From positions 62,001 to 126,000 of the forward strand of contig JADJCA010000001.1 of NCBI GenBank assembly GCA_016703425.1: a stretch of DNA of 64,000 nt. The letters are read 5' to 3'. Positions 7,784 through 16,796 of this stretch are shown here, in pieces. Within the stretch, counting starts at the first letter, position 1. Every line of letters starts with the position of its first letter. The notes under the pieces are model-generated. The model was not told the DNA's origin and ran no database searches. It saw only the letters and a list, made by a program, of their open reading frames with translations. The DNA is from Myxococcales bacterium. Lineage in GTDB: Bacteria > Myxococcota_A > Polyangia > Polyangiales > Polyangiaceae. A program made the translations under genes and the position numbers.

Positions 7784-10030
7784 TCAGCGCGGTCCGCGAC
7801 CGCCGCCGCCACCGCCGCGACGGTCGTCGCGACCGCCACGACCGCCGCCGGGGCCGCTGCGGCGCGGCGGGCCGCCGCCGGATTCGCGGGCCGCGAGCAT
7901 GCGCGCCTTGGCCATCTCGCCGGCCTCGCCCTCGGGGAGCGGCAAGAGTTCGCGGCGGCTGAGGCGGATGCGGCCGAGCTGCACGTCGACGGAGATGACC
8001 TTCACCTCGACGACGTCGCCCTCCTTCATGATGTCGCTGGGGCGCTCAACGCGCTCGTGCGACATCTCGGACACGTGGAGGAGTCCCTCCTTGCCAGGCA
8101 TGATTTCGACGAAGGCGCCGAAGTCTTCGAGCCGCGTGACCGGGCCCTTGTACGTCTGACCGACCTCGGCCTCGGCCGTGAGGCCGCGGATGATGTCGAG
8201 CGCCTTCTTGACCGCGTCGGAATCGGACGACGCGATGTTGACGGTGCCGTCGTCGTTCACGTCGATGGCGACGCCGGTCTGGTCGATGATGCCCTTGATG
8301 GTCTTGCCACCGGGGCCGATGATGATGCGGATCTGGTCCGGCTTGACCTTGACCGTCGTGATGCGCGGCGCGTGCTTCGACAGGTCGTTTCGGTGCGTCG
8401 CCAAGGTCTCGAGCATCTTGCCGAGGATGAAGAGGCGCGCCTCGCGGGCCTGGCTGAGGGCCGTCGTCATGATCTCGCGCGAGAGACCGGCGATCTTGAT
8501 GTCCATCTGGATCGCGGTGATGCCCTTGGCTGTGCCGCAGACCTTGAAGTCCATGTCGCCGAGGTGGTCCTCGTCGCCGAGGATGTCGCTAAGGATCGCC
8601 GTGCGCGAACCGTCAGAGATCAGGCCCATCGCGATGCCCGCGACGGGCGCCTTGATGGGAACGCCGGCGTCCATGAGGGAGAGAGAACCGCCGCAGACGC
8701 TGGCCATCGACGACGAGCCGTTGGACTCGAGCGTCTCGGACACGACGCGGACCGTGTAGGGGAACTTCTCTTGCTCGGGGAGCATGCGCACGAGGGCGCG
8801 CTCGGCGAGGGCGCCGTGCCCGATCTCGCGACGACCGGGGCCGCGCATCGGCTTGGTCTCACCGGTCGAGAAGGGGGGGAAGTTGTAGTGAAGCAAGAAG
8901 CGCTTCCATCGCTCGCCCGTGAGCGCGTCGATCTTCTGCTCGTCGCTCGACGTTCCGAGCGTCGTGGTCACGATGGCTTGCGTCTCGCCGCGCTGGAAGA
9001 GCGCCGAGCCGTGGGTGCGCGGCAGGAGGCCCGCCTCGCAGACGATGGCGCGGATGTCTTTGGGTCCGCGGCCGTCGATGCGCTTCATGTTGCTGAGCAC
9101 GTAGTCGCGGACCACGTGGTACTTGCGCTCGTCGAACTCGGCCTTGATGAGCTTCTCGTGCTCGGCGAATTTCTCGGCGCCCAGCTCCGCGGTGAGCGCC
9201 TGGACCATCTTGTCCTTGACGCTCTTGTAGGTGCCGTATCGGCTCGCCTTCTCCTTGATGAGCGAAGCCTCGAGGATGCCCGCGTCGCACAGCTTCGCCA
9301 CGCGGCTCGCGACCTCGGCCGGCAGAGCCTTGGGGACGAAGGCTCGCTTGGGCTTGCCAACGGCCGCCTTGATCTTCTCGATGAGCTCGATGATCGGCTG
9401 CGCCGCGCGGTGGGCGAACCACAATGCGTCGATGATGTCGGTCTCGGAGGCCTCGCCGGCCCCGCCTTCGACCATCACGATGGCGTCTTTGGAGCACGCG
9501 ACGACGAGGTCGATGTCGGCCTGCGACTGCTGCTCGAAGGTCGGGAAGGGGATCAGCTCGCCGCCGACGCGGGCGACGCGGACGCCCGCCAGGGGGCCCG
9601 CCCACGGGATGTCGCTGATGCTGAGGGCCGCGCTGGCGCCGCACACGGCGAGGACGTCGGTGGGGTTCTCTTTGTCGGACGAGAGGACCGTCGCGATGAC
9701 CTGCGTGTCGTTCTTGTAGCCCTCGGGGAAGAGCGGGCGGCAGGGGCGGTCGATGAGGCGGCAGGTCAGGATCTCTTCGTCGCGCTGACGAGCCTCGCGC
9801 TTGAAGAAGCCGCCGGGGATCTTGCCCGCTGCGTACGTCTTTTCGACGTATTCGCAGGTGAGAGGGAAGAAGTCGAGGCCCGGGCGCTCGTCGCCGGAGA
9901 CGGCCGTGACGAGGACCATGCTCTCGCCGTAGGAGACGAGGATTGAGCCGTGAGCTTGTTTGGCGAGGCGGCCCGTTTCAAAGGTGAGCGGCTTGCCGTT
10001 GATGAGGACGGATTCTCGAACGAATGCCAT
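7784..10030 (-). CDS. pnp: Polyribonucleotide nucleotidyltransferase (PNPase)
   Basis: The 748-residue protein degrades RNA from the 3' end with phosphate and is a core exoribonuclease. Two RNase PH-like domains occupy about 10-230 and 320-545 (ERPGLDFFPLTCEYVEK; RTHGSALFQRGETQAIVTTT), then a KH domain (IIIGPGGKTIKGIIDQTG) and an S1 domain (VTRLEDFGAFVEIMPGKEG), ending in a Gly/Arg-rich tail typical of RNA-binding extensions. ATG 10030 is selected because AAGGAG stands five bases upstream; a longer in-frame extension has no site. It follows rpsO in the conserved rpsO-pnp order, with a 264-base intergenic leader that holds a hairpin. Confidence 0.98.
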   Translation of the reverse strand: MAFVRESVLINGKPLTFETGRLAKQAHGSILVSYGESMVLVTAVSGDERPGLDFFPLTCEYVEKTYAAGKIPGGFFKREARQRDEEILTCRLIDRPCRPLFPEGYKNDTQVIATVLSSDKENPTDVLAVCGASAALSISDIPWAGPLAGVRVARVGGELIPFPTFEQQSQADIDLVVACSKDAIVMVEGGAGEASETDIIDALWFAHRAAQPIIELIEKIKAAVGKPKRAFVPKALPAEVASRVAKLCDAGILEASLIKEKASRYGTYKSVKDKMVQALTAELGAEKFAEHEKLIKAEFDERKYHVVRDYVLSNMKRIDGRGPKDIRAIVCEAGLLPRTHGSALFQRGETQAIVTTTLGTSSDEQKIDALTGERWKRFLLHYNFPPFSTGETKPMRGPGRREIGHGALAERALVRMLPEQEKFPYTVRVVSETLESNGSSSMASVCGGSLSLMDAGVPIKAPVAGIAMGLISDGSRTAILSDILGDEDHLGDMDFKVCGTAKGITAIQMDIKIAGLSREIMTTALSQAREARLFILGKMLETLATHRNDLSKHAPRITTVKVKPDQIRIIIGPGGKTIKGIIDQTGVAIDVNDDGTVNIASSDSDAVKKALDIIRGLTAEAEVGQTYKGPVTRLEDFGAFVEIMPGKEGLLHVSEMSHERVERPSDIMKEGDVVEVKVISVDVQLGRIRLSRRELLPLPEGEAGEMAKARMLAARESGGGPPRRSGPGGGRGGRDDRRGGGGGGRGPR

Positions 10031-10084
10031 GAGAGGCTCCTTGGTGCGTCGACGTTGCCTTAGAGGCATGGCGCCGGCGCGGTT

Positions 10085-10103
10085 GTCTCGCTTCCCGCGA
10101 GAC
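10085..10103 (-). repeat. Hairpin in the pnp leader
   Basis: GTCTCGC, loop TTCCC, GCGAGAC form a 7-bp stem about 55 bases before the pnp start. In other bacteria the rpsO-pnp spacer carries a stem-loop that RNase III cuts and through which PNPase represses itself. Placing this hairpin in that role is inference from position only. The rest of the 264-base spacer shows nothing else clear. Confidence 0.4.
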
Positions 10104-10294
10104 CAAGACGCACGGGGGCGTCGGTTGTTGACGAGTGCCTTCGTCGGGCTCGCCTTTGGTCCTCGGTTGCTGGGCTCGAGAGGCTCGAGCGCAGGAATCG
10201 AAGAGCAAGGCCGGGGGCGACAAAAGCTGGGATCGAGCGCGGTCGTCGCGCCGCGGGGCGCCGCCTTGGCAGAGCCCCACGACGGGTGCGGCGA

Positions 10295-10564
10295 CTACTT
10301 GCGGAGGCCGAGCGTCGAGACGACCTTGCGGTAGCGCTCGAGGCTGGTCTTGCGAAGGTAGTCGAGGAGACGGCGGCGCTTGGAGACGAGCTTCAAGAGG
10401 CCACGGCGCGAGTGGTGATCTTTCGCGTGGGTCTTGAAGTGCTCTGTGAGGTAGCTGATGCGCTCGGTGAGCAGCGCGACCTGAACCTCGGGCGAGCCGG
10501 TGTCATTTTCGTGGGTCTTGAACTTGCCGATGAGCTCGGACTTCTTTTCGGTGTGAAGCGGCAT
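10295..10564 (-). CDS. rpsO: 30S ribosomal protein S15
   Basis: The protein has 89 residues, exactly the usual S15 length, starting MPLHTEKKSELIGKF at ATG 10564 with AGGAG five bases upstream. The family signature runs through GSPEVQVALLTERISYLTEH and DHHSRRGLLKLVSKRRRLLDYL. S15 binds 16S rRNA early in assembly of the small subunit platform. It lies just upstream of pnp in the conserved order. Confidence 0.97.
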   Translation of the reverse strand: MPLHTEKKSELIGKFKTHENDTGSPEVQVALLTERISYLTEHFKTHAKDHHSRRGLLKLVSKRRRLLDYLRKTSLERYRKVVSTLGLRK

Positions 10565-10715
10565 GAGAACTCCTGGGGCACTCGCCCCGTCACCAGGCAG
10601 AAGCCTTCCTGCGTGATGCAGAAGAGCCACCGCAAGGTCTCGCGCGGCCGAAGCCGCCCGGCCATTTCCCCGTAGCCTGACGCATCATGCGTTCAGTACC
10701 GAGAAAGGCTCGCGG

Positions 10716-10744
10716 AGTATTGTGCGCCCCGGGGCCGTCGTCAA
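10716..10744 (-). promoter_or_regulatory. Predicted sigma-70 promoter of rpsO-pnp
   Basis: On the minus strand TTGACG and AATACT are separated by exactly 17 bases. The -35 box matches 5 of 6 consensus positions and the -10 box 4 of 6, which stands out in such GC-rich DNA. Transcription would begin near 10709 and give an rpsO leader of about 145 bases. This is a reading of the sequence, not a measured start. Confidence 0.55.
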
Positions 10745-10812
10745 TGAGGGAGTGCGGCGGCGCGGGCGACGAAACCCAAATCAGCCGGGCGCGGCCCGTC
10801 ACGCTCGGCGGG

Positions 10813-12729
10813 TCAGAAGCGGGCCTGGAGCGAAAGGCCGGCGCCGATGCGCAACGGGTCTTGGAACTTCCGGAGCGACGCCGTTCCTTCGACCGGATCG
10901 CGAACGACGAGGGTCCCGTTGTTGTCGTTGATGACCTGGGTCCAGAGGACCGCGCCGAGCATGTCGGACATCGTCCAGCGGAGGCTGAGGCGCCCCTGGA
11001 CCGCGACACTTCGCTCCGCACCGTAGGGAAGGATGGAGTTGTCGCCCTGCGTCCGCACGATGATCGTTCGCGAGGCCGGCACGCTGCCGCCGTCGGCGAA
11101 CTCGCTACGGAAGGTCGCCGGCAGCTGGATGCCGCCGCTGATGCCTGGCGTGAGCTTGAGGCTCGCGATGTGGTAGTCGGCGGCGAGGGCACCGAAGAGC
11201 TCGGGATCGCTCTTGGCGTTGGCCGGCAAGGTCTCGAAGGGAATGAAGCCCGGCACGTTGCGCACGATGAAGTTGAGCTGCTTGTAGAGGCCCGTGACGG
11301 AGAGCCGCGCGTAGCCAACCTTGAACACGCTCTGCAGGGCGCCGGCGACGGCGCTCTGATCCTTCGTCGTGCCGGAGCGATCGAAGTCCTTGAGGTGTTG
11401 ATTCAAGACCGAGGTCTCGCCGCTGACGGCCACGGCGAACTCATCGGCGTTGTACTTCTCGGGTGCGAACAGGATCTGGGGCGCGTTGGGGTCGTTTCGA
11501 TAGAGCTGGAAGTCGACCGACGAAGGCACGGGCATGTTGTGATGCACCACGACGCGCGCCGAGCCGCCGTAGGTGTAGACGGACTTGCCGCGGACGTCCT
11601 CGAGGTCGAACTTGCCCTGCTGGAACGCACCGGCGCCGAGGTCGACGCGCACGACGGGACCGAGATCGACGCCGCCGCCCAAGAGGCCGCCGTAGTTGGT
11701 CTCACCCACGCGCACCGTCTCGACCTCGCTCTCGCCGCCCGGCGAGAGCACCTGCTGCGGCTGGACGATGGTGGCGGTCTTGAAGCCTGCGAAGACGTAA
11801 TAGCCCTCGCCGTCGTACTGGACCTTGGCGCCGGGCGATGAGCCCTGAATGCGCGGGAAGATCGACTGGTTGATGTTGGCGGCGGTGCCACCCCAGCTGA
11901 TGTCGTAGAGGTAGCCGAGGCGGAAGCGGTCGGTGTCGAGCGGAAAGAGGACCGTCGAGAGACCGAGCTTCTTGTTGGTGGCGCTCGTCCCGTAAAACAG
12001 GCGAATGTATGAACCAGAGTCGTAAAGCGCTGAGTTGAGCGAGCCCGTGTTCGCCGACAACGACGCGAGGTCGAAGCGCAGGACGAGCGCCGCCTCCGTC
12101 GTGAGGCCCTCCACGAAGGCGGGCATCTTCTTGTACATGACGAGGTGCGTGAGGTTTTCGCGGCCCGCGAAGCGCGAGTTCAAGCCGTCGGCGGGCAGGC
12201 GGTATTGGGGCCTGTCGCCGATGTTGAGGTTCTGCGAGATGGGCGTGATCTCCCCCGTGCGATGGAGGAAGTCGTCTTCACCGAGCGTCCACGTGAGACG
12301 GGTGTCCATGAAGTTGCCGTAGTTGGTCCCCGGCGGCGCAGTGCCGGCGGCGCGGGCGCCGGCGGAGCCGAGGGCGAGGTCCTCGGGCTTCTTGTCCGCG
12401 TCGACCTTTGCGTCGCCCTTGGCGTCGGTGCCCGCGGAGGCTGCCACGCCGATGCCGCCGCTCGCCGCGGCGCCGTCACCCTTCGTGTCGGTCGGCTTGT
12501 CACCGGCCTTGTCGCCGGCCTTGTCGGACGTCTTGTCGTCGGTCGACTTGGTCCCGTCGGTCGGGGCGGCTTGCGCGAAGGCGAGGTTGGGCGCGGCGAG
12601 AAGCGCCAGCAGGCTCGCGACAGCCGCGTGACCGGGGCGAAGAAGGATCGAAGAGGGGGGGCGGTTCATGGGGGCTCGAGGTGTGCTCTCCATCGCGGAA
12701 CGAGCGGCGAAACGGCGAGAAAAGGTCAT
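10813..12729 (-). CDS. Outer-membrane protein of a three-gene coupled cassette
   Basis: The protein has up to 638 residues. The first ATG (12729) overlaps the stop of the upstream gene as ATGA; a second ATG at 12669 gives a cleaner signal peptide (hydrophobic stretch ending NLAFAQAA), so translation may begin there. A Lys/Asp/Gly-rich repeat region with several copies of DKAGDK/DK follows. The remaining 500 residues have alternating polar and aromatic strands and end in the aromatic residue Phe (LSLQARF), as outer-membrane beta-barrels do. No specific porin or receptor family is recognised. It is the last gene of the nucleotidase-lipoprotein-OMP cassette and ends about 250 bases before rpsO on the same strand. 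Confidence 0.75.
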   Translation of the reverse strand: MTFSRRFAARSAMESTPRAPMNRPPSSILLRPGHAAVASLLALLAAPNLAFAQAAPTDGTKSTDDKTSDKAGDKAGDKPTDTKGDGAAASGGIGVAASAGTDAKGDAKVDADKKPEDLALGSAGARAAGTAPPGTNYGNFMDTRLTWTLGEDDFLHRTGEITPISQNLNIGDRPQYRLPADGLNSRFAGRENLTHLVMYKKMPAFVEGLTTEAALVLRFDLASLSANTGSLNSALYDSGSYIRLFYGTSATNKKLGLSTVLFPLDTDRFRLGYLYDISWGGTAANINQSIFPRIQGSSPGAKVQYDGEGYYVFAGFKTATIVQPQQVLSPGGESEVETVRVGETNYGGLLGGGVDLGPVVRVDLGAGAFQQGKFDLEDVRGKSVYTYGGSARVVVHHNMPVPSSVDFQLYRNDPNAPQILFAPEKYNADEFAVAVSGETSVLNQHLKDFDRSGTTKDQSAVAGALQSVFKVGYARLSVTGLYKQLNFIVRNVPGFIPFETLPANAKSDPELFGALAADYHIASLKLTPGISGGIQLPATFRSEFADGGSVPASRTIIVRTQGDNSILPYGAERSVAVQGRLSLRWTMSDMLGAVLWTQVINDNNGTLVVRDPVEGTASLRKFQDPLRIGAGLSLQARF

Positions 12730-14279
12730 TGGGTGCCCGCGTTGTTGTCGGTGTCGAGACGGGGGAAGACGCAGGCCTGGTCCGAGGCCTTCGGCGACGC
12801 GCCCATGTCGGCGACGACGTCATCCTGGCAGCGCGCTTCGATGGTGAACTGCGAGCCGTCGGAGAAGTAGCGGAGGGTCCCGCTGTACGCGCGCAGCGGC
12901 TTGCCGCGCGCCGCGAGGACGTCGAAGTCGGGCGCCGCCGTGGCGTTTGCCTGGACCTTCACGGAGCGTGAGCCCTGAGCGGCGCGCTTCTCCTCGATGA
13001 CGAGCTCGAAGTCGCTCCGCTGCGCGAAGGCTGACCACTCGACGCACTCGGGATCCTTGTCGCAGGCGTTGGAGCACTCGGCTTCGTCGGGCCGATCGAA
13101 CTCGACGCGACCATTGCGGTTGAAGTCGCAGTTGGAAGCCTCGTTGGTGAACGAGTACTGGCCGCCGTCTTTCGGCGCGTCGCCCTTGCCAAAGTGTTGG
13201 GCGATCCGCACCTCGACATCGCCCTTCGACTCGACGCGCACAAGGGAGGCGGACGCGCGAAGCTTCTCTTTGAGGTTCGCAAGATCCGTGAGCGCCAGCA
13301 CGCGCGGCTCGGGGACGAAGCAAGGCCGGTTGCACTCGAGGGCGTCGCCGTTCTTCTTGCAAACGCGCTCTTCGACGGACCAGGCGGGGAACGAGAGCTC
13401 GGTGAATCCGAAGAAGTCGACGGCCGTGCCGGAGAGCGTCACGAGGCGGTCGCAGACGCCCAAGCGCGCCGGCGGGTTGAAGGTGTAGGCGAAGATCGAT
13501 GTGTAGCCGCGCGGGTCGTCGATGTCGGTCACGTAGAAGCCGTCGGAGGCGATCCGCGTGACCACGAGCGAGTGGTTGAACTTGTTTTCGCCGCGGTCGT
13601 AGCCCGTGTCGATCTGAACCTGCTCCTTTGGGAAGGGCGTGGCGGCGCCGCCCTGACCCACACCGCGGACGTCGGCGATGCGCGGATACTGGAAGAACAA
13701 CGTCTCGCTCGCGCCGGTGGCGAAGCCGCCCGGATTCTCCGTGTCGTCGTCGGCGAAGGCGCAGCCGGGGTCGGTCGGAAAGTCGACGAGGCCGTCGTTG
13801 TCGTTGTCGACGCCGTCGGAGCAGCGCGGCTTGTCGGCGCCGCTCGGCGCGTAGCCGACGTCTTCGGCCCAAATGCGCGAGTCGCCGTAGGTGGCCACGA
13901 GATCGACGACGACGCCCTCGGCGACACCGCCGCTGAGCTGCACGTTCCGGCCTCGCACGCCGCCGCCCGCCATTTGGAAGATGGTGCCGGGCTTCGTCGA
14001 GAGGCGAACGAAGCCGGAGAACTTACCGTCGGGCTTGCCGTCCGCGCCAAGGGCCTCGATGCGGACCGTGAAGCGCGTCGCGTCGGTGAACGTGATGGGC
14101 AGGCGCTTTGTCGCCGTGCCGACGTCACCCTGAACGACTTGCACGCGTATGGAACTCGCGCCCGGCGCCTGACCGAAGCCTGCGGTGCAGCCCGCTGGTG
14201 CGATGGCGAACGCCGCGATCAGGCCTGCGAGGGCTCGCTTCGGCATGTTGGCTAGCTGGGGCTTGGGTCGTTGATTCAT
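12726..14279 (-). CDS. Probable lipoprotein with a calcium-site-like Asp-rich segment
   Basis: The 517-residue protein starts at ATG 14279, which overlaps the upstream nucleotidase stop by ATGA; its own stop overlaps the next gene the same way. The N-terminus has a hydrophobic signal ending APAGC, a plausible though imperfect lipobox. An N-terminal beta-rich domain is followed by DGVDNDNDGLVDFPTDPGC, an EF-hand-like or thrombospondin-3-like calcium loop, and later by Cys pairs (CDRLV, CNRPC, CSNACDKDPEC). It is likely an extracytoplasmic lipoprotein. I know no named family. The coupling on both sides implies it works with the nucleotidase and the barrel protein. Confidence 0.75.
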   Translation of the reverse strand: MNQRPKPQLANMPKRALAGLIAAFAIAPAGCTAGFGQAPGASSIRVQVVQGDVGTATKRLPITFTDATRFTVRIEALGADGKPDGKFSGFVRLSTKPGTIFQMAGGGVRGRNVQLSGGVAEGVVVDLVATYGDSRIWAEDVGYAPSGADKPRCSDGVDNDNDGLVDFPTDPGCAFADDDTENPGGFATGASETLFFQYPRIADVRGVGQGGAATPFPKEQVQIDTGYDRGENKFNHSLVVTRIASDGFYVTDIDDPRGYTSIFAYTFNPPARLGVCDRLVTLSGTAVDFFGFTELSFPAWSVEERVCKKNGDALECNRPCFVPEPRVLALTDLANLKEKLRASASLVRVESKGDVEVRIAQHFGKGDAPKDGGQYSFTNEASNCDFNRNGRVEFDRPDEAECSNACDKDPECVEWSAFAQRSDFELVIEEKRAAQGSRSVKVQANATAAPDFDVLAARGKPLRAYSGTLRYFSDGSQFTIEARCQDDVVADMGASPKASDQACVFPRLDTDNNAGTQ

Positions 14280-16696
14280 CGGCCGAGCATCTCGATGCGA
14301 TTGTCGCTTGCGGCTCCGAGCTTGCTGTCGACACACGAGAGGATCTTGCACTCTTCGCCGGCGAGGGAGCACGCGTTGAGGTCGACCTGGCAGGCCCTCT
14401 TGAACGGCGAGTCACGGCACACCTTGTTGTGGAACTCAGCGACGCCGTCGCGGCAGGCTTTGAGCACGCAGCGCCCGACCACCCCTTCGCAAGCGCCGTC
14501 GGTGCGACAGACCGTTCCCGTGGGGCTCTCCTCGGCGACGACGCGTCCCTGGCATGCGCATACGAAATCCGAGCCGCAGTCTTCGTCGGTGCGGCACACC
14601 TTAAGGCCGTCGGCGGCGATGCCGTCGGCAGAGGCGCCGTTCGCGTTGGGATCGCGCCAGCCGCACGGCTTGCCCTGGCGGATGTAGTCGATGAGCGCGT
14701 CGCGTTGCTGGATCTTCGTGTCGAACTGCGTGGTGTTGCGTTGGAGCACGCGATAGCCCGAGCCGCCGCCAGCGAGGTAGTTGCTCGTCGCGAGCTCGTA
14801 GAGGTTGGTCTCCTCGACCGGTGACATGCAGCGCTTCGCGCCGTCCTTGTCGCAGACGCCGGGTCGCACGTTGCCGCCGATGGCGCAGTCGGCATCGGCC
14901 GCGCACTTCGTCTGGGTATGGCCGATGTAGATTTGTTCGGCGCAGGCCACGAGGCGGCACCGACCGCGGGACGTGTCGCACCCGTTGGTCGAGTTGGGCG
15001 GGCAGTCGTCGTTGCTCTTGCACTCGGCGCCGGCGTCGGGACGCGTGCAGCCGGCGCAGTTGATGCGAACGCGAGCACCGCCGATTTGAGCCTGGGCGTT
15101 GCAACCGCGGAGGGAAGACCGGCGCGCCACGAAGTCGAAGAGATCTTGGACCTCCTTGCCGGAGAGCTGCATCTTCGAGATGGAATTGTCGAAGGGGAAC
15201 ATGTTGTACATGCTCTCGACGGAGACCGGTCCCGGGTTCAGGTCGGTGCGGATGCCCGTGGTGTTCGTCAGCGAGAAGTCCGTCTGCACGCCGAGGCGAA
15301 GCCAGATGGAACTCGCGACGAGGTTGCCAAGCGGCGAGTCACCGCCGATGGGAGAGCTTCGCTTCAGCACCGTGGGGGCGAAGCCCGCGAGGATGTCGAG
15401 GTCCGCGACGACGTCGAGCGTCCGGCGATAGGGCTCGAGCATGTTCGCGACGACGGGGTCTTCCGGCAGCGTGTCGTCGATGGGAATCGCCTGGTAGCGA
15501 TTCGAGACGACCTCGAAGCGATCGGTCGGGTTGTAGTCGCTGGCGGCACCTGTCGGCGAGACCTCTGCGGCGATGTTCGAGACCACCAAGTCCAGCCGGC
15601 CGACGTACTTGCTGAAGGCGCCCGAATGGACGATGAGGACCTTGCGCGGCTTGCACGCGCGCTTGCGCATGTACGGGTGAAACTTCGGATCCGGGTGGTC
15701 GGCGTCGTTGGGCGGCTCGCCGCCCAAGTTGACCTCGAGCGCGGGATCGGTGACCCAGACGTAGCCTGGCGCCAGCGGGTCGGCGGCGCAGTCGGTGATC
15801 TCCTGCGGTGGGTTGAGGACGATGTGGTTGTGGCCTCCCACCACCACGTCGATGCCCGTCGTGCCGCGCACCATTCGCTGATCGACCTCGAGGCCCAGGT
15901 GCGTCACCATCACGATGAGGTCCACGTGGGGCCTCAGCAAATCGATGTACGCCTGCGCGGTCTCTACGGTGTTGAGCGGTTCGATGCCGAGGCGGTTGGG
16001 TTGGTCGAAGACCGATGTCAGGCTCGAGAGGTTGGCCATGCCGATGGCCGCGACCTTGAGCCCCCCGAGGTCGAAGACCTGAAAGGGTTGTGAGATGGTC
16101 CCGAGCTTGGGGCTCTGCGGCGTTGTGGGATCGTCGAAGCGATAGTTCGCCGCGAGGGCGCGAAAGCCGGCCCACCTCTGGAACTGCGTCGTCACGTTGA
16201 GGGCGCCACGATCGAACTCGTGGTTGCCAATGACGGCGGCGTTCGTGCCGATGGCCGTGAGCGCCCGCACTTCGGGCTCGCCGGCGTAGAAGTTGAAGAT
16301 CGGCGCGCCCTGAAAGCAGTCGCCCGAGTCGAGGTGCACCACGCGACTCGCGCGCGCCCGCTCGCGACCGAGCACGTGGCCCATGCGAGCCACGCCGCCG
16401 ATGTTGCGCACCGTGTCGATGGCTCCGAGACCGAGGTCGGCGTCGACCTTCGTGATGATCTGGTCGTAGCTGTAGAGGCGCGAGTGGATGTCCGACGTGT
16501 GAAGGATCGTCAGCCGCGTCTGGCACGTGCCTCCACCGGGGCAGGGGCTCTCGAGGCCACCGCCCGGCGTCACTGTGTCGCCGCAGCCCGGCGTGCCAAG
16601 CGTGACGAGGAGTCCCAAGGCCAAAAGGACCAGCGCGCCGGCGATTCGACGAAGGTGCTGTGCGACGACGGACGGGGACCGGTCAGCGACCTGCAT
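14276..16696 (-). CDS. 5'-nucleotidase/metallophosphatase lipoprotein with Cys-rich inserts
   Basis: The 806-residue protein belongs to the UshA-type 5'-nucleotidase family. The metallophosphoesterase half shows the metal motifs HTSDIH, GNHEFDRG, MVTHLG and GGHNHIV; the C-terminal substrate domain shows NTTGIRTDL and MFPFDNSISKMQLSG. A probable lipoprotein signal ends GTPGCGD. Such enzymes hydrolyse extracellular nucleotides or sugar-nucleotides. Unusually, a Cys-rich segment of about 70 residues (CKSNDDCPPNS, CAADADCAIGG) interrupts the C-terminal domain and a second Cys-rich tail follows it (CRTDEDCGSDFVCACQG). ATG 16696 is preferred to 16735 because the signal peptide then begins normally. 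The gene overlaps the downstream lipoprotein by four bases. Confidence 0.9.
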   Translation of the reverse strand: MQVADRSPSVVAQHLRRIAGALVLLALGLLVTLGTPGCGDTVTPGGGLESPCPGGGTCQTRLTILHTSDIHSRLYSYDQIITKVDADLGLGAIDTVRNIGGVARMGHVLGRERARASRVVHLDSGDCFQGAPIFNFYAGEPEVRALTAIGTNAAVIGNHEFDRGALNVTTQFQRWAGFRALAANYRFDDPTTPQSPKLGTISQPFQVFDLGGLKVAAIGMANLSSLTSVFDQPNRLGIEPLNTVETAQAYIDLLRPHVDLIVMVTHLGLEVDQRMVRGTTGIDVVVGGHNHIVLNPPQEITDCAADPLAPGYVWVTDPALEVNLGGEPPNDADHPDPKFHPYMRKRACKPRKVLIVHSGAFSKYVGRLDLVVSNIAAEVSPTGAASDYNPTDRFEVVSNRYQAIPIDDTLPEDPVVANMLEPYRRTLDVVADLDILAGFAPTVLKRSSPIGGDSPLGNLVASSIWLRLGVQTDFSLTNTTGIRTDLNPGPVSVESMYNMFPFDNSISKMQLSGKEVQDLFDFVARRSSLRGCNAQAQIGGARVRINCAGCTRPDAGAECKSNDDCPPNSTNGCDTSRGRCRLVACAEQIYIGHTQTKCAADADCAIGGNVRPGVCDKDGAKRCMSPVEETNLYELATSNYLAGGGSGYRVLQRNTTQFDTKIQQRDALIDYIRQGKPCGWRDPNANGASADGIAADGLKVCRTDEDCGSDFVCACQGRVVAEESPTGTVCRTDGACEGVVGRCVLKACRDGVAEFHNKVCRDSPFKRACQVDLNACSLAGEECKILSCVDSKLGAASDNRIEMLGR

Positions 16697-16796
16697 ACGC
16701 CCCGTGCCAATGCCCTTTCGGTGCCCCGAAGGCAATGGGATTCCGCGGAGTCGGGCTGCGGCTTAGCTGCCGCGCAGGGCGCTCTATTTTTTCGCG

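Noticed and set aside
8057..9946. A 629-codon open frame on the plus strand
   Set aside because: It is the complement of pnp, with a repetitive Asp/Arg/Val/Leu composition and no family match.
16740..16790. A GCGGC-TTAGCT-GCCGC hairpin followed by a T-run
   Set aside because: The T-run is on the plus strand, where no gene ends; it is not placed to terminate either minus-strand gene.
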